Assembly (NCBI GenBank): GCA_949357655.1
Contig: CASHTG010000008.1
Location: forward strand, 1,054,001 to 1,118,000
Length of the DNA stretch: 64,000 bases
Source: Parascedosporium putredinis
Lineage: Eukaryota > Ascomycota > Sordariomycetes > Microascales > Microascaceae
Direction of reading: 5' to 3'
The notes under the pieces were generated by a model. That model saw nothing but the letters and a program-made list of their open reading frames with translations. It made no database searches and was not told the origin of the DNA. A program made the position numbers and the translations under genes. How positions within the stretch are numbered: the first letter of the stretch is position 1; each line of letters starts with the position of its first letter. This document shows positions 25,318 through 38,350 of this stretch, one piece after another.

Positions 25318-25711
25318 GATCACTCTATATATCCATCAATAAACGTGTAAAACTAATTTCAAAATACAAACATCCTACACAGTGGAGGAATTAAATGTCA
25401 ATGTTCTAGAATAGACGAGAACAAAATCTATAGAGAGTGCGGGCCGATCATTATCGAAATCGATACCACCCGATTCAGCGAAAGGAAACCTGCGCAGTAT
25501 ACGATTGACTGAACGCTCGGGTCTTGGAGTACAGAAGCGTGATTCTTGCGCAACCAAAGGTTTGACGATAGTGATGCGAAGCTGAACCGCTCTCTGCCAG
25601 CCTTTAACGCCTCCTCAGCCATACAGGTCAAGCCAGCGTCCAGAGCAGACCCATGTCCGGGGCGGCATTGATACTTTAGCCGAGCGCTTGATTTTGGCAC
25701 TTCAAGATTTG
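25318..25711. other. Convergent intergenic region
   Basis: AT-rich 3' flanks of the membrane protein gene and the ABC transporter. A small minus-strand frame has no support as a gene. Confidence 0.5.
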
Positions 25712-28700
25712 TTAGCCGCTGGTTTCCTGCTTTAGCAGAATTGAAATGTGATTACGTACCATTTGGTAATATACGCCCCTCATCCTCAGCAGCTCCTGAT
25801 GGTTTCCTTTCTCCAGTAGTCGGCCGCCGGCACCCAAGACGAATATAACGTCCGCATTGTGGACAGTTGCCAGCCGGTGTGCAACCACAATCATCGTTCT
25901 TCCTTTTGCCGCACGCTCGAAGGCTGCTTGGACGGATCTTTCACTTTCCGAATCAAGAAAGCTGGTGGCCTCGTCAAGGATGAGGATCTGGGGTTTACGC
26001 ATAAGGGCGCGAGCAATAGCGATGCGCTGCTTCTGCCCACCAGAGAGAGATACGCCACGGGGTCCTATATCAGTATTATATCCCTCTGGAAGAGACGTGA
26101 CAAAATCGTGAATCGAAGCATCACGACATATACTGTAGAGTTCATCGTCGGTGACAGTTCCGGCGTCAATACCAAGAAGGACGTTGTCTCGAATAGTACC
26201 TACACAAGTCAGTAGTGAAAAAAAGAAAAGAAAAAGAAGAAAAAAGCAAACCGGCAACAATCTATGGCACTCACCTTGGAATAGAGTAGGTTCTTGTGCC
26301 ACTAAAGCCAAGTGCCTGCGGTAAGTGTAGATATCGATCTCGGCAATGTTCTTCCCATTGAACAGGATCTGACCACTCTCCGGCTCATAAAACCTCTGCA
26401 ACAAAGAGACGATGCTTGTCTTTCCGGACCCTGATGCGCCAACGAGGGCCACAAATTGGCCCTTCTCAACGGCCAATGTCAGACCATTAAGAGCAGGAAA
26501 CTTCTGACCCGGATACCTGTGGCGAATGTTACGGAAGTTGATCTCGATTCCATCCCGGGACTCTGGGATATCGGTGTCCCCAGGAATCGCCGCTAAGCGA
26601 GAGCCTCTAGCATCGAGAATGCGGTTTGATGCGGCGGTTGCCTGGGCGGCGTTGGGTCCAAAGTTTAAGCTCTGGCCGAAGGCTTCTGCGGCACCCATCA
26701 TAGCCATGAGGCACACAAAGAATGCCACGATCCCAATCTCCCCATTAGCGAGAAGTCGGCCGCCATAGTAGAAGATGAGGGCCTGAAAACCTAGCGTAGC
26801 GCTTTCCGAGAATCCCAAGACGATGCTGACCCATCGCGCCTTCTTGTATGCCGCCATGACGTGACCGTGGGAGAGAGTCTCAAAACGCGCTGATATCGAA
26901 TCCTCGAGGCCCAGCGATACTACGGTGCGAAAGGCGCCGATCGCTTCAGAACCGAAACGCGAGCTTTCAGCAAAGACCTCGTCGTTCAGCTTCTCGAAAA
27001 GGAGTTCGTATCGAAAGCGGATATACCCTGAGAAGACGCACACTGGAATGGCGGCAGAGAATGAAACGAGCGCGAGCTTCCAGCTGTAGGCAAGAGCCAT
27101 CACCACGCCACCGATGACATTCCCAATCGCGATAAGGAGCTGCGCGATGTTCGTTCCCATCATCTCCTCGAGCCGTACCGGATCATCTCTGACTCGAGCA
27201 ACCAAAGTGCCCTGCGAGTGGCCGGCCTCATCAAAATACGCCGCCTTTTGGAAGACCAGCGACTCGAAATATTGTGTCCGGTAAATCGCCAAGATAGACG
27301 CTGCCACCTGGCCCGATGATGCAAAAGTCGAAAAGTACGCGATAGATGCTGAGGCTGCAAATACAGTCCACATTATACACATAAAATCCATCTTATCCAT
27401 TAATTGTTGGGGGATTTCCTGGTATTTGAAAAGGTCAATAGAGTTGGCGAAGAGCCAAGCGTACAAGGGCTGTGCTGTGCCGGCGGCGAAGGAAGTTATC
27501 AAGAAGAAAATAATGAGGTTCCAGTATGCCTTGGACTCAATGAAAAATCGGGCGAAACTTTTGAAGAAGCTACGGGTCATTTTAACCTCTGTCGGAGCAG
27601 CGATGTCCGGCTGGTCGTGGTACTCGGACTTTTGTAGAGTTTCCTCACGAGTCAAGGAATCGGTGCCTTCGGCCGCGGATGCATCTTCAAAGTCGTGAAG
27701 CTCGGTATTTCCCAGGGAGACAGCTTGCGCATTTACCAGGCGGGCATAAAGTCCCCCATCGATGGCCGTCAGACTTTGATGGGTTCCGGATTCAACAACT
27801 TTTCCCTTTTGAAGGACCACGATACGATCAGCAGCCTTGACCGTGGAAAGTCGATGGGCGATGGTAATGGTGGTTCTCCCTTTAGAAACTCGGTCAAGGG
27901 CCTCCTGAACTATCCGCTCACCGCGCACATCAATAGCGCTAGTGGCCTCGTCGAGTATGAGGATGGCTGGATTCTTGATTATGGACCGGGCAATGGCGAT
28001 TCGCTGGCGTTGGCCGCCGGAAAGTTTGGCACCGCCGCTGCCAACCATCGTATTGTATCCCTATAGCAGGTTATTTGTTAGCTAGAGGAAACCGTGGGAG
28101 CTTGGATATGTTGGGCCGGTTCAAAAATCGTACTTCTGGGAGCTTGCTGATAAACTCATCGGCGTAGGCTTCTTCGCAGGCTTTCTTGACAAGCTGCCTC
28201 TTATGCTCTTCGCTTTCGTTCTCCCAAGAAGAGCCAATCAAACCGTGAGCCACGTTGTTATAGATGCTGTCATCGAACAGGAATGGCTCCTGTTGAACAA
28301 GCCCGATTTGCGATCTCCACCACTTAACGTTGACATCATCCAACGATTGGCCACCAATTTTAACTGTACCCTGTAGCCGGACGGGCGACCGTTCCATTGA
28401 GGTTTCAATTTCGCTGTTTGTTTCACCGCCATCCTCGTGGTCCTCTGGCTTCTTCTCGGTTTGATCTTGCTGTTTTAGCGTATACCAGCGCTCGATGAGG
28501 CCGACGATTGTGCTTTTCCCGGAACCCGATGGACCCACTATGGCGGTTATCTTGCCAGACTCGATGCGCAAGTCCAAGCTGTCCAAAACGGTAATGTGAG
28601 GTCGACTAGGATAGGCAAAAGTAACGTTATCGAAGATGATGTCCCCAGTGGCCGATACATCCGGTTCCTTTAGTTGTCCAGCTTCGGGTAAAGGAGCATC

Positions 28701-30061
28701 GATGACGGCGAAGAATTCACAGGCGGCAGCCATGGACCTTCCAATAGACTGCAATGGTACGGATAGGCGATCGAATGAAAAGAACATGGTGGTGAGAGCC
28801 ATGAGAACGCTATCTTGCCATTAACATTCATAAAGCTCGTGGAAATAAAGAAGAAAAGCTGACACTGGGTATAAACGTACACGACAATCTCGCCAATGTT
28901 CTCCAACTTGGCTTTGGTAAACATCACAGTACCATACCAGAAAGTGAGCGCAACAGTCCCGAAGATACCAAGAAACTGTGCGGATTAGCACTTGTTCGTC
29001 CCGAGGTGAGGTCTAAGTGGCCCACTCACAGTCAATGCAAACTGAAGCGCGGCAATTGGGCTGATAGACTGGGCCTCCTTCTTGGCGGTTTCGATAAAGG
29101 CAGCATATTTGTCAACCACTTGCTTCTGTGCACCGCAGGCCATGATCATACGAATTCCCGCAAATGTCTCACTAGCAACAGCAGCCGCCTGGGTTTCTGA
29201 CTCAACCTGGCGGGCTTTGCCTTTGACCGTGAGCGGCATCAGGACGCCGACTATAAGTAAGACGCTCACAAGGCCGGCCAATGTGACTAGTGCTAATTCC
29301 CAATTCCATATAAGGGCGACAATAAGGGCCGTCAGGATGAGCGACACGCACTCGACGAACGTGCCAAGTCGTTCAGATATTCCGAGCTGCATGATATTGC
29401 TGGTGGCTGTGAGCGTTCCTACGGCATGGCCGGGGGCAAAGTGTCCAATTCATAGATGCTATGGCCGAAAAGTCGGTTCAAATAGTGCAAGCGTATGGCA
29501 GCTGAGAGTCGGATCCCTATCATTCGGAAGGCAAACTTGTGGATCGCACTAAGGACGAAACGAGCGACGAAGAGGTAAACCACGTAAAGGCTACATCAAG
29601 ATATAATTAGTCTCCCTTTTAAAGAAAAAGAAAAAGAGTCGGCCAATAACGTACCAAAGTCGGTTGATGTCCTTCCGGAGGCCCGCATCAGAGCTCTCGA
29701 GATTGATGATACTGAAGTGGTCGACGAAATCACCTTGGTAAATGTCAGTTTTCGGACCGGATGTCAGATCGTAGGTCTCTACGCACCGAACAAGATCAGC
29801 ATTAGGGGCGTGGTAGCTCCAGCAATGGCAGCAGACAGCCCACCCGCGACGTAGGCAATAAAGTCCCACTTGGTACCGTAGGAAAATATGCGCTGGAGCT
29901 ATAAGTATATGAAGATTGTGTGCGGTAGATGACCCTCTTACCATGTAATCCTTGAATGTTGCAGCCCGCTTAGGTATAAGATCCGTTTGCACGGAGCCTT
30001 CTTGCGACTGGCGACCGGTGGCGGCATCTCCTACATCGGGCCTTTCCTTCCCCGGAGCCAT
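25712..30061 (-). CDS. ABC-B (MDR/P-glycoprotein type) full transporter
   Basis: ATP-driven exporter of lipophilic compounds, expected at the plasma membrane, with layout TMD1-NBD1-TMD2-NBD2. NBD1 shows Walker A GPSGSGKST, signature LSGGQRQRIAIAR, Walker B ILILDEATSAID and the H-loop IAHRLSTV. NBD2 shows GASGSGKTS, LSGGQKQRIAIAR, ILILDEATSFLD and VAHRLATV. Both sites are therefore complete, with the catalytic Glu present in both Walker B boxes. An acidic insert (KKPEDHEDGGETNSE) sits inside NBD1. Verified introns are 26200-26274, 28061-28133, 28810-28880 and 28976-29029; more lie in 29390-29950. No frame break is seen over the long C-terminal exon. The first ATG is at 30061 (MAPGKERPD). It is divergent from a Zn2Cys6 gene 690 bp away, which may regulate it. 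Confidence 0.92.
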
Positions 30062-30750
30062 CTTCCCGTCTACTAAGGATGTTGATCGTTGGTCACCGTT
30101 CTGCCGTTCCAATAAGGGAAGGAGTACGCGTATAGAATCGAACGCGACTCTACACGGCTAAGTCAAAGAGAAAGAAAGGAGTGACGTGTTTATAAGTCCG
30201 ACAAGAAATGAGAGAATAAACAGAATAGGGATAAAAACGAGAGAAAGAGAATGGGAGGCAGATAACGAGACTAGCTCAAGAGGGAGGAGTGTCCACGGCA
30301 TTTATACACGAGCACGTATATGACCTATTACCTAGGGGCCGGATGCAAGATTAGCTTGATAATAGAGACTGGCCGCAAAAAAAAAAAAAAAAAAAAAAGA
30401 CGGCAACTTTCTGGCATAACAACAAATGTTCATTGTTGCACCTGCGCAGAGCTTACGGCGCCGGCGAGCAAAAATGCCCGAAAACCGACACCTCAACGGA
30501 CACGGAGGAGGACAAGCCTGCTATTGGCTACTAAGGGTGTTTGTCGGGATATTCCGTCCCCGTCGTAATTTGCCACACACGGTACAAAATGCATGATGTC
30601 CCCATCGATGCCAAGCCATCGGTGGTCTTTTTGTCGTCCGACCCGTGAGGACTTCAAACTCAGTGTCTTCTTCGCCCCGAGGGTCAACTCGAGCCCGCCA
30701 AAGCAGCTCCTGCACCTTGATTTTGCCATTTCTCTTTGTTTTCTTTATTA
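30062..30750. promoter_or_regulatory. Shared divergent promoter, ABC exporter / Zn2Cys6 regulator
   Basis: Non-coding region of 689 bp between two head-to-head genes. It contains an uninterrupted A22 tract (30377-30398), a likely nucleosome-free element, and scattered CGG triplets such as in ACGGACACGGAGG near 30497. No coding frame is supported. Confidence 0.55.
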
Positions 30751-32819
30751 ATGACCAATATGTCCGACCCACCCTCTGTGAAAAAGGCTCGGGCGTGCTC
30801 CAGTTGCTCTCGTGCCAAGGTGAAGTGCCTGTGGCCCCCGACAGCGATGCTGACGCTTGTCAAAGGTGCGTAATTCGCACTCTGGGATTTGTTCTTACTA
30901 AGTGAAAGCACAATGCAGGTGTTCAAGGAAGGCCATTACGTGTTCCAAGTCACACTCTGTATCCAAAAGAAACGAGGCAAGGCAACGTAGGTTCTGCATG
31001 CGGACGTTTTGGCCATATCTCACTATCCGCTCTGGGGAGCTAACCTAGGGCCTGTCCACAGTCATTCGAGAATGATAGAACGAAAGCTAGATGACATATT
31101 GGGGCTTCTAAGCAGCGGCCAAGGACCCCCATCCCGTATCGGACATCTTGTTGAACACGAGGTCATTAATAACAAAGGCCCTGCGGGCGAAGTTACCAAT
31201 GCGTTATCGCAAACCCAGACCCCGAATCCGCAGGAACATTCGACTAGAAATTCTGCTGAGCCGCTGCCGGGTCATGTCTTCATCTTGCCTAGCTTCCAGA
31301 TCCCTTTGTCGGAAGCGGATAGAGTCATACACGAGTACATGACTCTCATGGTCCCCGAGTTCCCGTTCGTGCCCATTCCGAGTAACAGCGCCTACGACCT
31401 ACTTCAAACGAAGCCACTACTATTGAAAACCATCCTATGGTCTTGTCTTCCCCTGAACCGGATGGATGCGCCAACTTTGAGACATGGTTTCGAACTCATA
31501 TTGCACATGAGATTGTTGTTCTGACGAACAAAAGTTTGGAACTCGTCCAGGCCATTCTCGTGTTTCTTGCATGGTAGGCCTCCCAAACACTTCATCACTT
31601 CTCTTCTGAAACTAAGCAAGACTTCCTTAATAGGAAAGATATATATTTCTACGCGTCTGCCCGCGAATCAAGTCTCCTCCAGCTGGCCATAAGTGTAGCG
31701 GGCGACTTGGGGTTGAGTACCTCGCGCCGCTCGCAAAACTCGGCATTTGCATCCATTGTCGATGATGCAGCTGAGCTGAGAAATGACCCAGCCCTTCCAG
31801 CCGAGCAAACCACGGATGGTCACCGAGCTATCCTAGGCCTTTACTATATCATGTCAATGTAAGAGTCTCTTCGTGATTGCCTAACTCTCAGCACTGTTCT
31901 GACATTTCCTCGTGCTCCAGACGATGTAGCGTCCTGGGTCGGAGATCTAAACTTGAATACACACATCATTTGGAAGTCTGTTGTAAGCAACTAGAACAAG
32001 ACCAAAAGCATCCCACCGACCTCTTGTTGGTCAACCTTGTACGCATAGGACAAATAGCGACCAAGGTAGACGATGCCTTTTGGGAAACGATAGAGGCACC
32101 GACTGAGTCCCAGCTCCGCAACCTTTACTCTCTTGCTATTGCCTCGGTTCAAAAGGAATTGGATGCTTTCGTGGAAAAGTTGCCAGATCATCTAAGATGG
32201 AATCGTATGTACTCTGCGCAACTTTTGTACAGCTGGCTAACAAGTGTGTCAGATCTCGTACAAAACCACTGCTCCGCTATCCGCATACGGCTATTTGAGT
32301 CCTTTGAGAACTGTGGAAAGGCCGAGATGCTGTCTCTCTCCCAGTTTAGGTACACTATGATGTGGGATTGCCTGATGAGCACACAAACTCTCTGCAATTC
32401 ATTTCGACTCGTGCCTATTGGGTCGTACCCTTGCCTTACCTTCATCCCGATTCTCCATCTTGCGCTCGCGGTCATCAAGGCGTCGAGGCTACTCTGCGTC
32501 GAGAAAACGTTTTAGACTTGATGCCGCCAGGCGGATTTACAACCTCCCAGATACGTTGCACCAGCTGAGCAAGCTCTTCGAGGCCGCCAGCGGGCTCGAA
32601 TCGCCGCGATGTAAAATATTCGTTCGCGGCCAACCAATCTTCTCCGACCACGCCAAGGCGTACCGAGATATTGAGCAGTGGTATTTGGCCAAAGTAAAAC
32701 CCGGCGCAGCCGATGGCAACGTGGTGTGGATTGATCCGGCAAGCATGCGGAGCGACGACCAGCCTAGCAATTTAGAGTTGTGGAACCAGCTGTCAATTTT
32801 AACAAATGGCATACCCTAG
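30751..32819 (+). CDS. Zn2Cys6 transcription factor divergent from the ABC exporter
   Basis: Nuclear regulator. The zinc cluster is split by an intron: CSSCSRAKVKC in exon 1 and CQR|CSRKAITC across the junction (GTGCGT...AATGCAG, roughly 30868-30918). A second intron ends at ...CCACAG before HSRMIERKLDDILGLLSS, a short coiled region. The middle region contains FILPSFQIPLSEADRVIHEYM and GLYYIMSI, typical of fungal-specific regulator domains. One base is missing at C5 30835-30839 (inside the cluster linker) and at C4 31450-31453. Near 32501-32514 a shift of opposite sense (one extra A, or two missing bases) joins LLCVEKTF to RLDAARRIYNLPDTLHQ. The protein ends at 32819. Its position suggests control of the exporter. 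Confidence 0.85.
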
Positions 32820-33061
32820 GCTTCAAGGAGCTATGTTTTTAATTATAGCTTCCGGGTAGATCATGGAGGAGAAGACCTGGAGACATGGTCCTGCGAACCT
32901 AGACTATGGTGCTTCTCCCGCATCGGAGACTAGTCTACGGGCCTTGACCTCTGGTTTCTGCCTCAATTGTATCTGACGCAATTGATACGTAGTAGCCCTT
33001 CTTCTCCAACCAATATATATACTATTGTTGACTCTAGTGCCCTCTGCCGTAAACTTCAAAT

Positions 33062-34088
33062 CTAAGAAGCGTCCCCTCTTTTATCCTGTAGCGCTTCCGA
33101 TATAGCCGCCGCTACGTCTTCTGCTGTCGTACCCCTAGCTCTGTGCTCCTGCCTTTCCTGACCGAGCACCGTTTCGTGGGCCAAAATGCTATATACATCA
33201 GCGACACGTTGGAATACATCAGCCCCCTCGCCATCGTTTGCTAGGTCCCAGCCTCCTTCTTCCCCAAAGCACCTCCCAATCTCGACCATTTCCTGAACCC
33301 ACCGACCCGCCTTGGGCGGCATGTCGGTGATCATCCGACTCGTGCTAGCTTGTATCGCGGGCTGAAACTTCTCAAGGTGGCGCTGGAGTTCATCATATAC
33401 CCCCAAGGAATGTGCGGTACTAAAGGAGAGGACGGAAAGGGCAATGAGACCCTTGGATAGCGCCGCGAAACAGCACTTTAAGCCACTTGCACTCCCAATC
33501 TGTGGTCCCAGATAGACGGTGTTGAGTACCTCGGCTAGCTTCTCATCGGGGATTCGACGAGGCCCGGAGATTGGAATGGAAGGGCGCTTCCATGTAGAAG
33601 CTTCGCCACTACCTCCTGCTTGCTCGATAAGCCGCGGGGCCCCGCCAATGATACCTCCGTCGACGAATACAACACTAGGAGCATTAGTCTCGAATAGGGC
33701 GCTGATATCGCGGGCGAGACTAGGGCTAATGGCGTTCAGGTCGAGATAATACAATGGCTGGGCATCGTCAGCTCGAGTCGCAGAGGTGAATCGCTGAGCC
33801 GTGGCCAGGGCATCCCGGGGCGGCACAATGGAGAGTATATAATCCGCCTGTGAGGCCAACTCCTCGTCGTTCTCGAGTAGTGTGATAGATGCACTCGCAG
33901 CGCGGTCTCGGGTGTACTGGCTGTATCACAATTAGCATCACCCCGCGGGCGTCTGCTTGGGACAAGCTCTCATACCTCCGACCATTAATGTTAGTAAGCA
34001 CGGTGTAGCCATGTGCAATCAAGAGCCGGGCGACGCCAAGGCCCATCTCCCCAATGGAAACGATGCCTATTTTCGTCGATGTCGCCAT
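33062..34088 (-). CDS. 6-phosphogluconate-dehydrogenase-like NAD(P)-binding oxidoreductase with DUF1932 C-terminus
   Basis: The N-terminal Rossmann domain starts KIGIVSIGEMGLGVARLLIA, a beta-hydroxyacid-dehydrogenase-like NADP-binding pattern (GxGxMG-like, here SIGEMG). An intron (33921-33975) joins GR to SQYTRDRAASASITLLEN. The all-helical C-terminal part (GLKCCFAALSKGLIALSVLS and RMITDMPPKAGRWVQEMVEI) fits the phosphogluconate dehydrogenase C-terminal-like family DUF1932 (PF09130). The conserved catalytic lysine region would be GSASGLKCCFAALSKG. The substrate is unknown. No frame break is present. The gene sits between two regulators and may belong to the same local group as the exporter. 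Confidence 0.85.
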
Positions 34089-34375
34089 TGTACTATTGTA
34101 CTACTATTTGCCTTGGTTTGACTAAGAAAGGATGGCAATATTGAAACTGGTTGAGGACTCGGGAAGCTGATGCTGGTTTATACAATCACCCCGCGCCGAT
34201 GCGGGGAAAAGTTGATGCAGTGAAGGAGACCCCTCAAGCCCCTCTACAGCTTACAAAGGCAAGAGTCAGGGGTGTGGAGATGATGTCAGAAATGGCAAAG
34301 ATGAAGCCATGTTCCTTAATAATGCTAGTTGGCTTCGGATTGGTTAAGAACTAACACATCGCTATCTCGAGATAG

Positions 34376-36467
34376 TCACGTACAACTATTTGGCACATAC
34401 AGTGAAATTTCATCATCAATCAGCCTTATCCCCACCTGTTCTTCGTGGCCCCGAGTCATCAAAACGGTTGCAGTAGGCCAGCCCGGCATCCTAAAACCTA
34501 AGCCTCCAATCGTGCAGGCCAATGGTGCTTTGGAACAACTCGGGATCATATCTCTATGTGTGACTTTGATATCTTTTCCGCTACACGTTTCGAACGCTTC
34601 ATGTAGTACATTGGGGTATAGTGGGATTGGTACTTTGGTCGCTAAACGTCGCAGCGCATGATCGCGGGAGTTGCCAAGGTGAGCCGCGACTTTCCTGGGG
34701 CCCACACACACAAGCATGGTGTACCTACGCAAATGGTAACATGACCCCGTAGCGCTCATGATGGTAGTGAGCATCTCCGAGTAGACAACCTGCGTACCCT
34801 CTTCCGCATGCAGATCCTCTTGCGTCCAGACGGCATGCAAAATTCCCCGAATATAGCGTAGTCTCCCTTTGAAGTTACACGTCTCTTCGCTAATGCCGAT
34901 CAGCTGCAGAACAAGTGACCTCTCGTCATCATCGCGGGCCTCGAATCCGAGCACCATCAAGGGCAGCAGCCGCCAGCAATGTGGCAGGCTTCCAAGGAGG
35001 GCGAAACCTCGGCTGACGTAACTGCCTAGCTTAGCAGAGCCTCTAGGATATTTGTTCGACACGCGGGCAAGATATATCAAGGCGCATAGCCGGTGCAGCT
35101 CGTCCATGATGGTTGCGTTTCTCGACACCCCGGGAGATGGAATTTCCGAATTGGCCATATTTAGATGGCAACCAGCCTGGATCTCTCGCTCCAGCTCGTC
35201 AAGGTTTTCGCGGTATTCCAGAAACTGGCTTTTAGGGTTGGACGGGGGCAGAACAGCCGATGCCGCGCGATCCAACAGAACGAGCGACATGTTCCGGGCT
35301 AGCACAGACTCACACAACACCGACTTGTAGGTGCGGCCCGTGCGGCACACGGGGACTCCGCTTGTGGCCGGGTCGGGGCGTTGAGGGCGCCAGTGACGCA
35401 AGCTGAAGCGCGATAAGACGTTGTAATAATATGCCCAGTCTAAAAGTCGAAACATCGATGGCTCGCTATGGTATTTGTGTATGCTTACGTTGGTAATGAT
35501 CCTATCAACGCCACATGCGTACCATAGCCACTGGTTCGATATTCTGTTGCGGAGGTTCACGGCCTACATAACATACAGACATGGGTCAACATTGAATCTT
35601 GCAAGATGAACATGTGGCCACAGCCGAGATGCGGCCCTTACCTCATAGTGACTCAGCAGCATGCCCGCTGCAACGTGCTGTGGCGCCGTATCAGGAGATA
35701 TGCCATCGTTGGACGAAGCAAGAAGAGCGCGTGTCGCAAAGAGCTTGAATTGGTCGGCTTGGATACCGGGTCCGAATCTTGATAGGGACGTCAGTGCCAT
35801 CATGGCGTGTAATACAGCTATACTCGCCTGCGAGCTATCCACGAGAGCTAATCGAATGATGAGATCACCGAGCGGTTGCTCACTAAACGTGGTCATGCAT
35901 GCAGAAAGAGAAGATTCGACTAACACGAACAGGGTCAACCTCGGTCGCATTTAGACTCTTTGCAAGAAAATTCAACCCCCACCCCACATTCAACGAGAAC
36001 TTACAGTACTGAAGGAGCTCCTTTTGCCGGAGGGTCAGACGGAACGGGGTTGACGGCAATGTCAATTGGTTCAATGGCGGGCTAGGTACATCGACGTGCA
36101 GCTTAAGCGTGCCTTGATGGTAGTACATCTCGAGGTCCCGCGACGTCGCGTGCACGGAGAGATAACCTGCCTTGCGCTTAGGGCGGTCAATTCCCGGCCT
36201 CGGTCCGATGATGAGTCGTTTACGATCGTCGTCCCTTGGCCACGAGAGCCTAAGCGCATAGCCTTGGCATTTCCGCCCGGAGCGGATGCAGGTGGAACAG
36301 GATGGAACTGTGCGATCGCATCGCAGTTTGCGGTCTATGATTCAACATATGAGATGGAGAGATTCGGCAAATGGTGTTTGTGAGGATGTGGGATTACCAA
36401 TGCATGTCCCGCATCGCTTCCCGATTGCCTTGCGCGGCTCGGCGACGAGAGTCAAGGTTTGGTTCAT
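34376..36467 (-). CDS. Zn2Cys6 transcription factor with Fungal_trans_2-like body
   Basis: A small first exon is essential to the call. From the ATG at 36467 it encodes KRCGTCIG; after an intron at 36335-36397 the frame continues DRKLRCDRTVPSCSTCIRSGRKC, a perfect CX2CX6CX6CX2CX6C cluster. Next come basic residues (RPKRKAGYL) and then a helical body with SEQPLGDLIIRLALVDSSQA, SIAVLHAMMALTSLSRFG, AAGMLLSHYE and GSLPHCWRLLPLMVLGFEAR. This is like PF11951 regulators. An intron around 35890-36010 does not close in phase, so one base may be missing there; another lies near 35564-35640. The stop is at 34376. Confidence 0.8.
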
Positions 36468-37284
36468 TCTTGTTTAGCCAAGTAGCACAGGTCAACGGCT
36501 AAGGTAAAAGTGGTTTCTAGGGTTAGTGTTGGTTGATCCAAGCAAAGAAGACAATCGAGACCATCCAGAGGAATCGCTGTACAGGAGGGGTCAAAAAGAG
36601 AAGAGAAGGGATATGAACGGGGAAGGGATGTGCGGTGGTTGAAAATGACCAAAGGCAACTTTTTGCGATTACATGTATCACAAGGAGGTGGCGTTTTAGG
36701 TTCGAGCGTAATACTAGGCAACTTTTGCGCCGCTTTTACGCTGGCAACTATTTGCGAGATTGCGGCTTGGGTGGGTGCTTCGATGGTGAATTTGTCATCG
36801 AACCGTGCATGCCGCACGACGGCGCAGATTGGAGAAGGGCCACGAGGTCGAACCCGTTTGGGGGTTAGCCTTTGATGCGGCCGGGGCCAATTGGCTGGAA
36901 GCGGCTCGCTTGCCGTGTTAGCGTAGAAAAGAACCCGACGCACCACCAGCGGATCGAGAAACCCCACGCAAAACTTCAATCTTGAGTTTCGCAAAAGATG
37001 CCCACGATTTAGTTTAGGCTTCCCACCACCCACGAAAACGCATCAAAAATGACGACGCCGCATCCTCACACTCTACGTATTAGAAATCCACGTTGCTGAG
37101 AAAAAGAAAAGAAACAAAACATGATTACGGAGATGGGAGAGGCCCCAAGAGTTAACGTGGACTGGCTGGGTGGGAAAATGATATATAAACTGGTTGAGCC
37201 CGACATGAAGTGATGCTCTTTGGTCTTCATATCTCAACGATATACATATCGATACTAAAACCGAAACCAAGTTCTGAATTCACC
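36468..37284. other. Divergent intergenic region with SDR promoter
   Basis: No supported gene. Short open frames at 36464-37033 lack features. A TATA box for the SDR is present at 37184-37191. Confidence 0.6.
37184..37191 (+). promoter_or_regulatory. TATA box of the SDR gene
   Basis: TATATAAA lies 94 bp before the ATG at 37285. Confidence 0.6.
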
Positions 37285-38350
37285 ATGTCTACTACCTATG
37301 TTGTCACTGGCGTCACGCGCGGTATTGGAGTGCGTTAGAATACCCTCCGTCACTCCTACCTAATCACCGAAGACGAGTGCTAACCAAGCGAAATCGTGGA
37401 ATAGTGGGCTTTCTTGGAGAATCTCTCCCAGAACCCCGAAAACACTGTCATCGCCCTCGTACGAAATAAAGCGGGCACTGAGAAGCGCGTCGTGGAAGAG
37501 CTAGGCAGCCCAAAGAACGTTCACGTGGTCGAGGCTGATCTCACAAACTACGCATCTATCGAGGTATGCTTCGACATTCGGAGATGCCATTGGCCTTTCA
37601 CGAACATTGCTAATCCGGCCTACAGAAATCTGCCGCGGAGGTTAGCTCTATAACCGGGGAAGCCTTGACTACCTCATTGCCAACGCTGCCTTCGTAAGTC
37701 CCTGGTCTGGGACTTTCTCTATCCCGACTCTGTAAGCGCAAGCCTTGGATGTAGAACAGCGCCGGGGTCCCTTACTAACGTCTCAAAGCGCGAACACGCC
37801 CGAAAAGCTCGAGGAAGACCTTCTTGAAAGTTACCGCGTCAATGTCGTCGGTCAGGTTCACCTCTTTAATCTCTATCTCCCCTTATCCTCAAGGGCCGGG
37901 CCAAGAAGGTCATCGCTCTGGGATCGGGGCTGGCCGATACTCATCTCACCGCCAAGTACAGGCTTGATCTGGGCAGCCCTTATTCCATGAGTAAGGCGGC
38001 ACTCAATATGCTTGTGGCCAAATATCACGCCAGCTATGCCGATCAAGGAGTCCTGTTCTTATCCATCAGCCCTGGCCTTGTCGACACCGGGCACCAGAGC
38101 CAACGTGCGTGTTCAACATCTCTACTCTACTGCATGAGCTTGCAACTAACAGCTGCTTTCCATAGTGACCGAGGAGGGAATGCTCAACCTGCAGCGTATG
38201 CTGGCCAGCTTTGCTGAATACGCCCCCGGCTTCAAAATGTTCACGCCTGAGGAATCGGTAGGATACATGATGAAGGTTGTGGCTGATGCCACGGTTGAGA
38301 AGTACGGTGGCACCGCTGTCTCGCACCATGGAGACGATAAATGGCTTTGA
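37285..38350 (+). CDS. Short-chain dehydrogenase/reductase (SDR)
   Basis: NAD(P)-dependent oxidoreductase of the classical SDR type. The cofactor motif is TGVTRGIG (TGxxxGxG) at residues 8-15. After introns come EADLTNYASIE, LIANAAF (NAG-like NNAG position), ESYRVNVVGQVHLFNLYLPL, the active-site region SPYSMSKAALNMLVAKYH (YxxxK, here Y-SMS-K) and SPGLVDTG. Introns start GTGCGT near 37330, GTATGC at about 37564, GTAAGT at about 37693, and one lies before LTEEGMLN. Two one-base gaps are evident, in G4 37656-37659 (restored TGGSLDYLIANAAF) and C4 37879-37882 (restored LPLILKGRAKKVIALGSG). It ends HHGDDKWL. The substrate is unknown. It is convergent with the second sulfatase. Confidence 0.85.

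Noticed and set aside
30377..30398. A22 tract as a possible retrogene or non-LTR element tail
   Set aside because: No target-site duplication or coding remnant next to it; more likely a promoter poly(dA) element.
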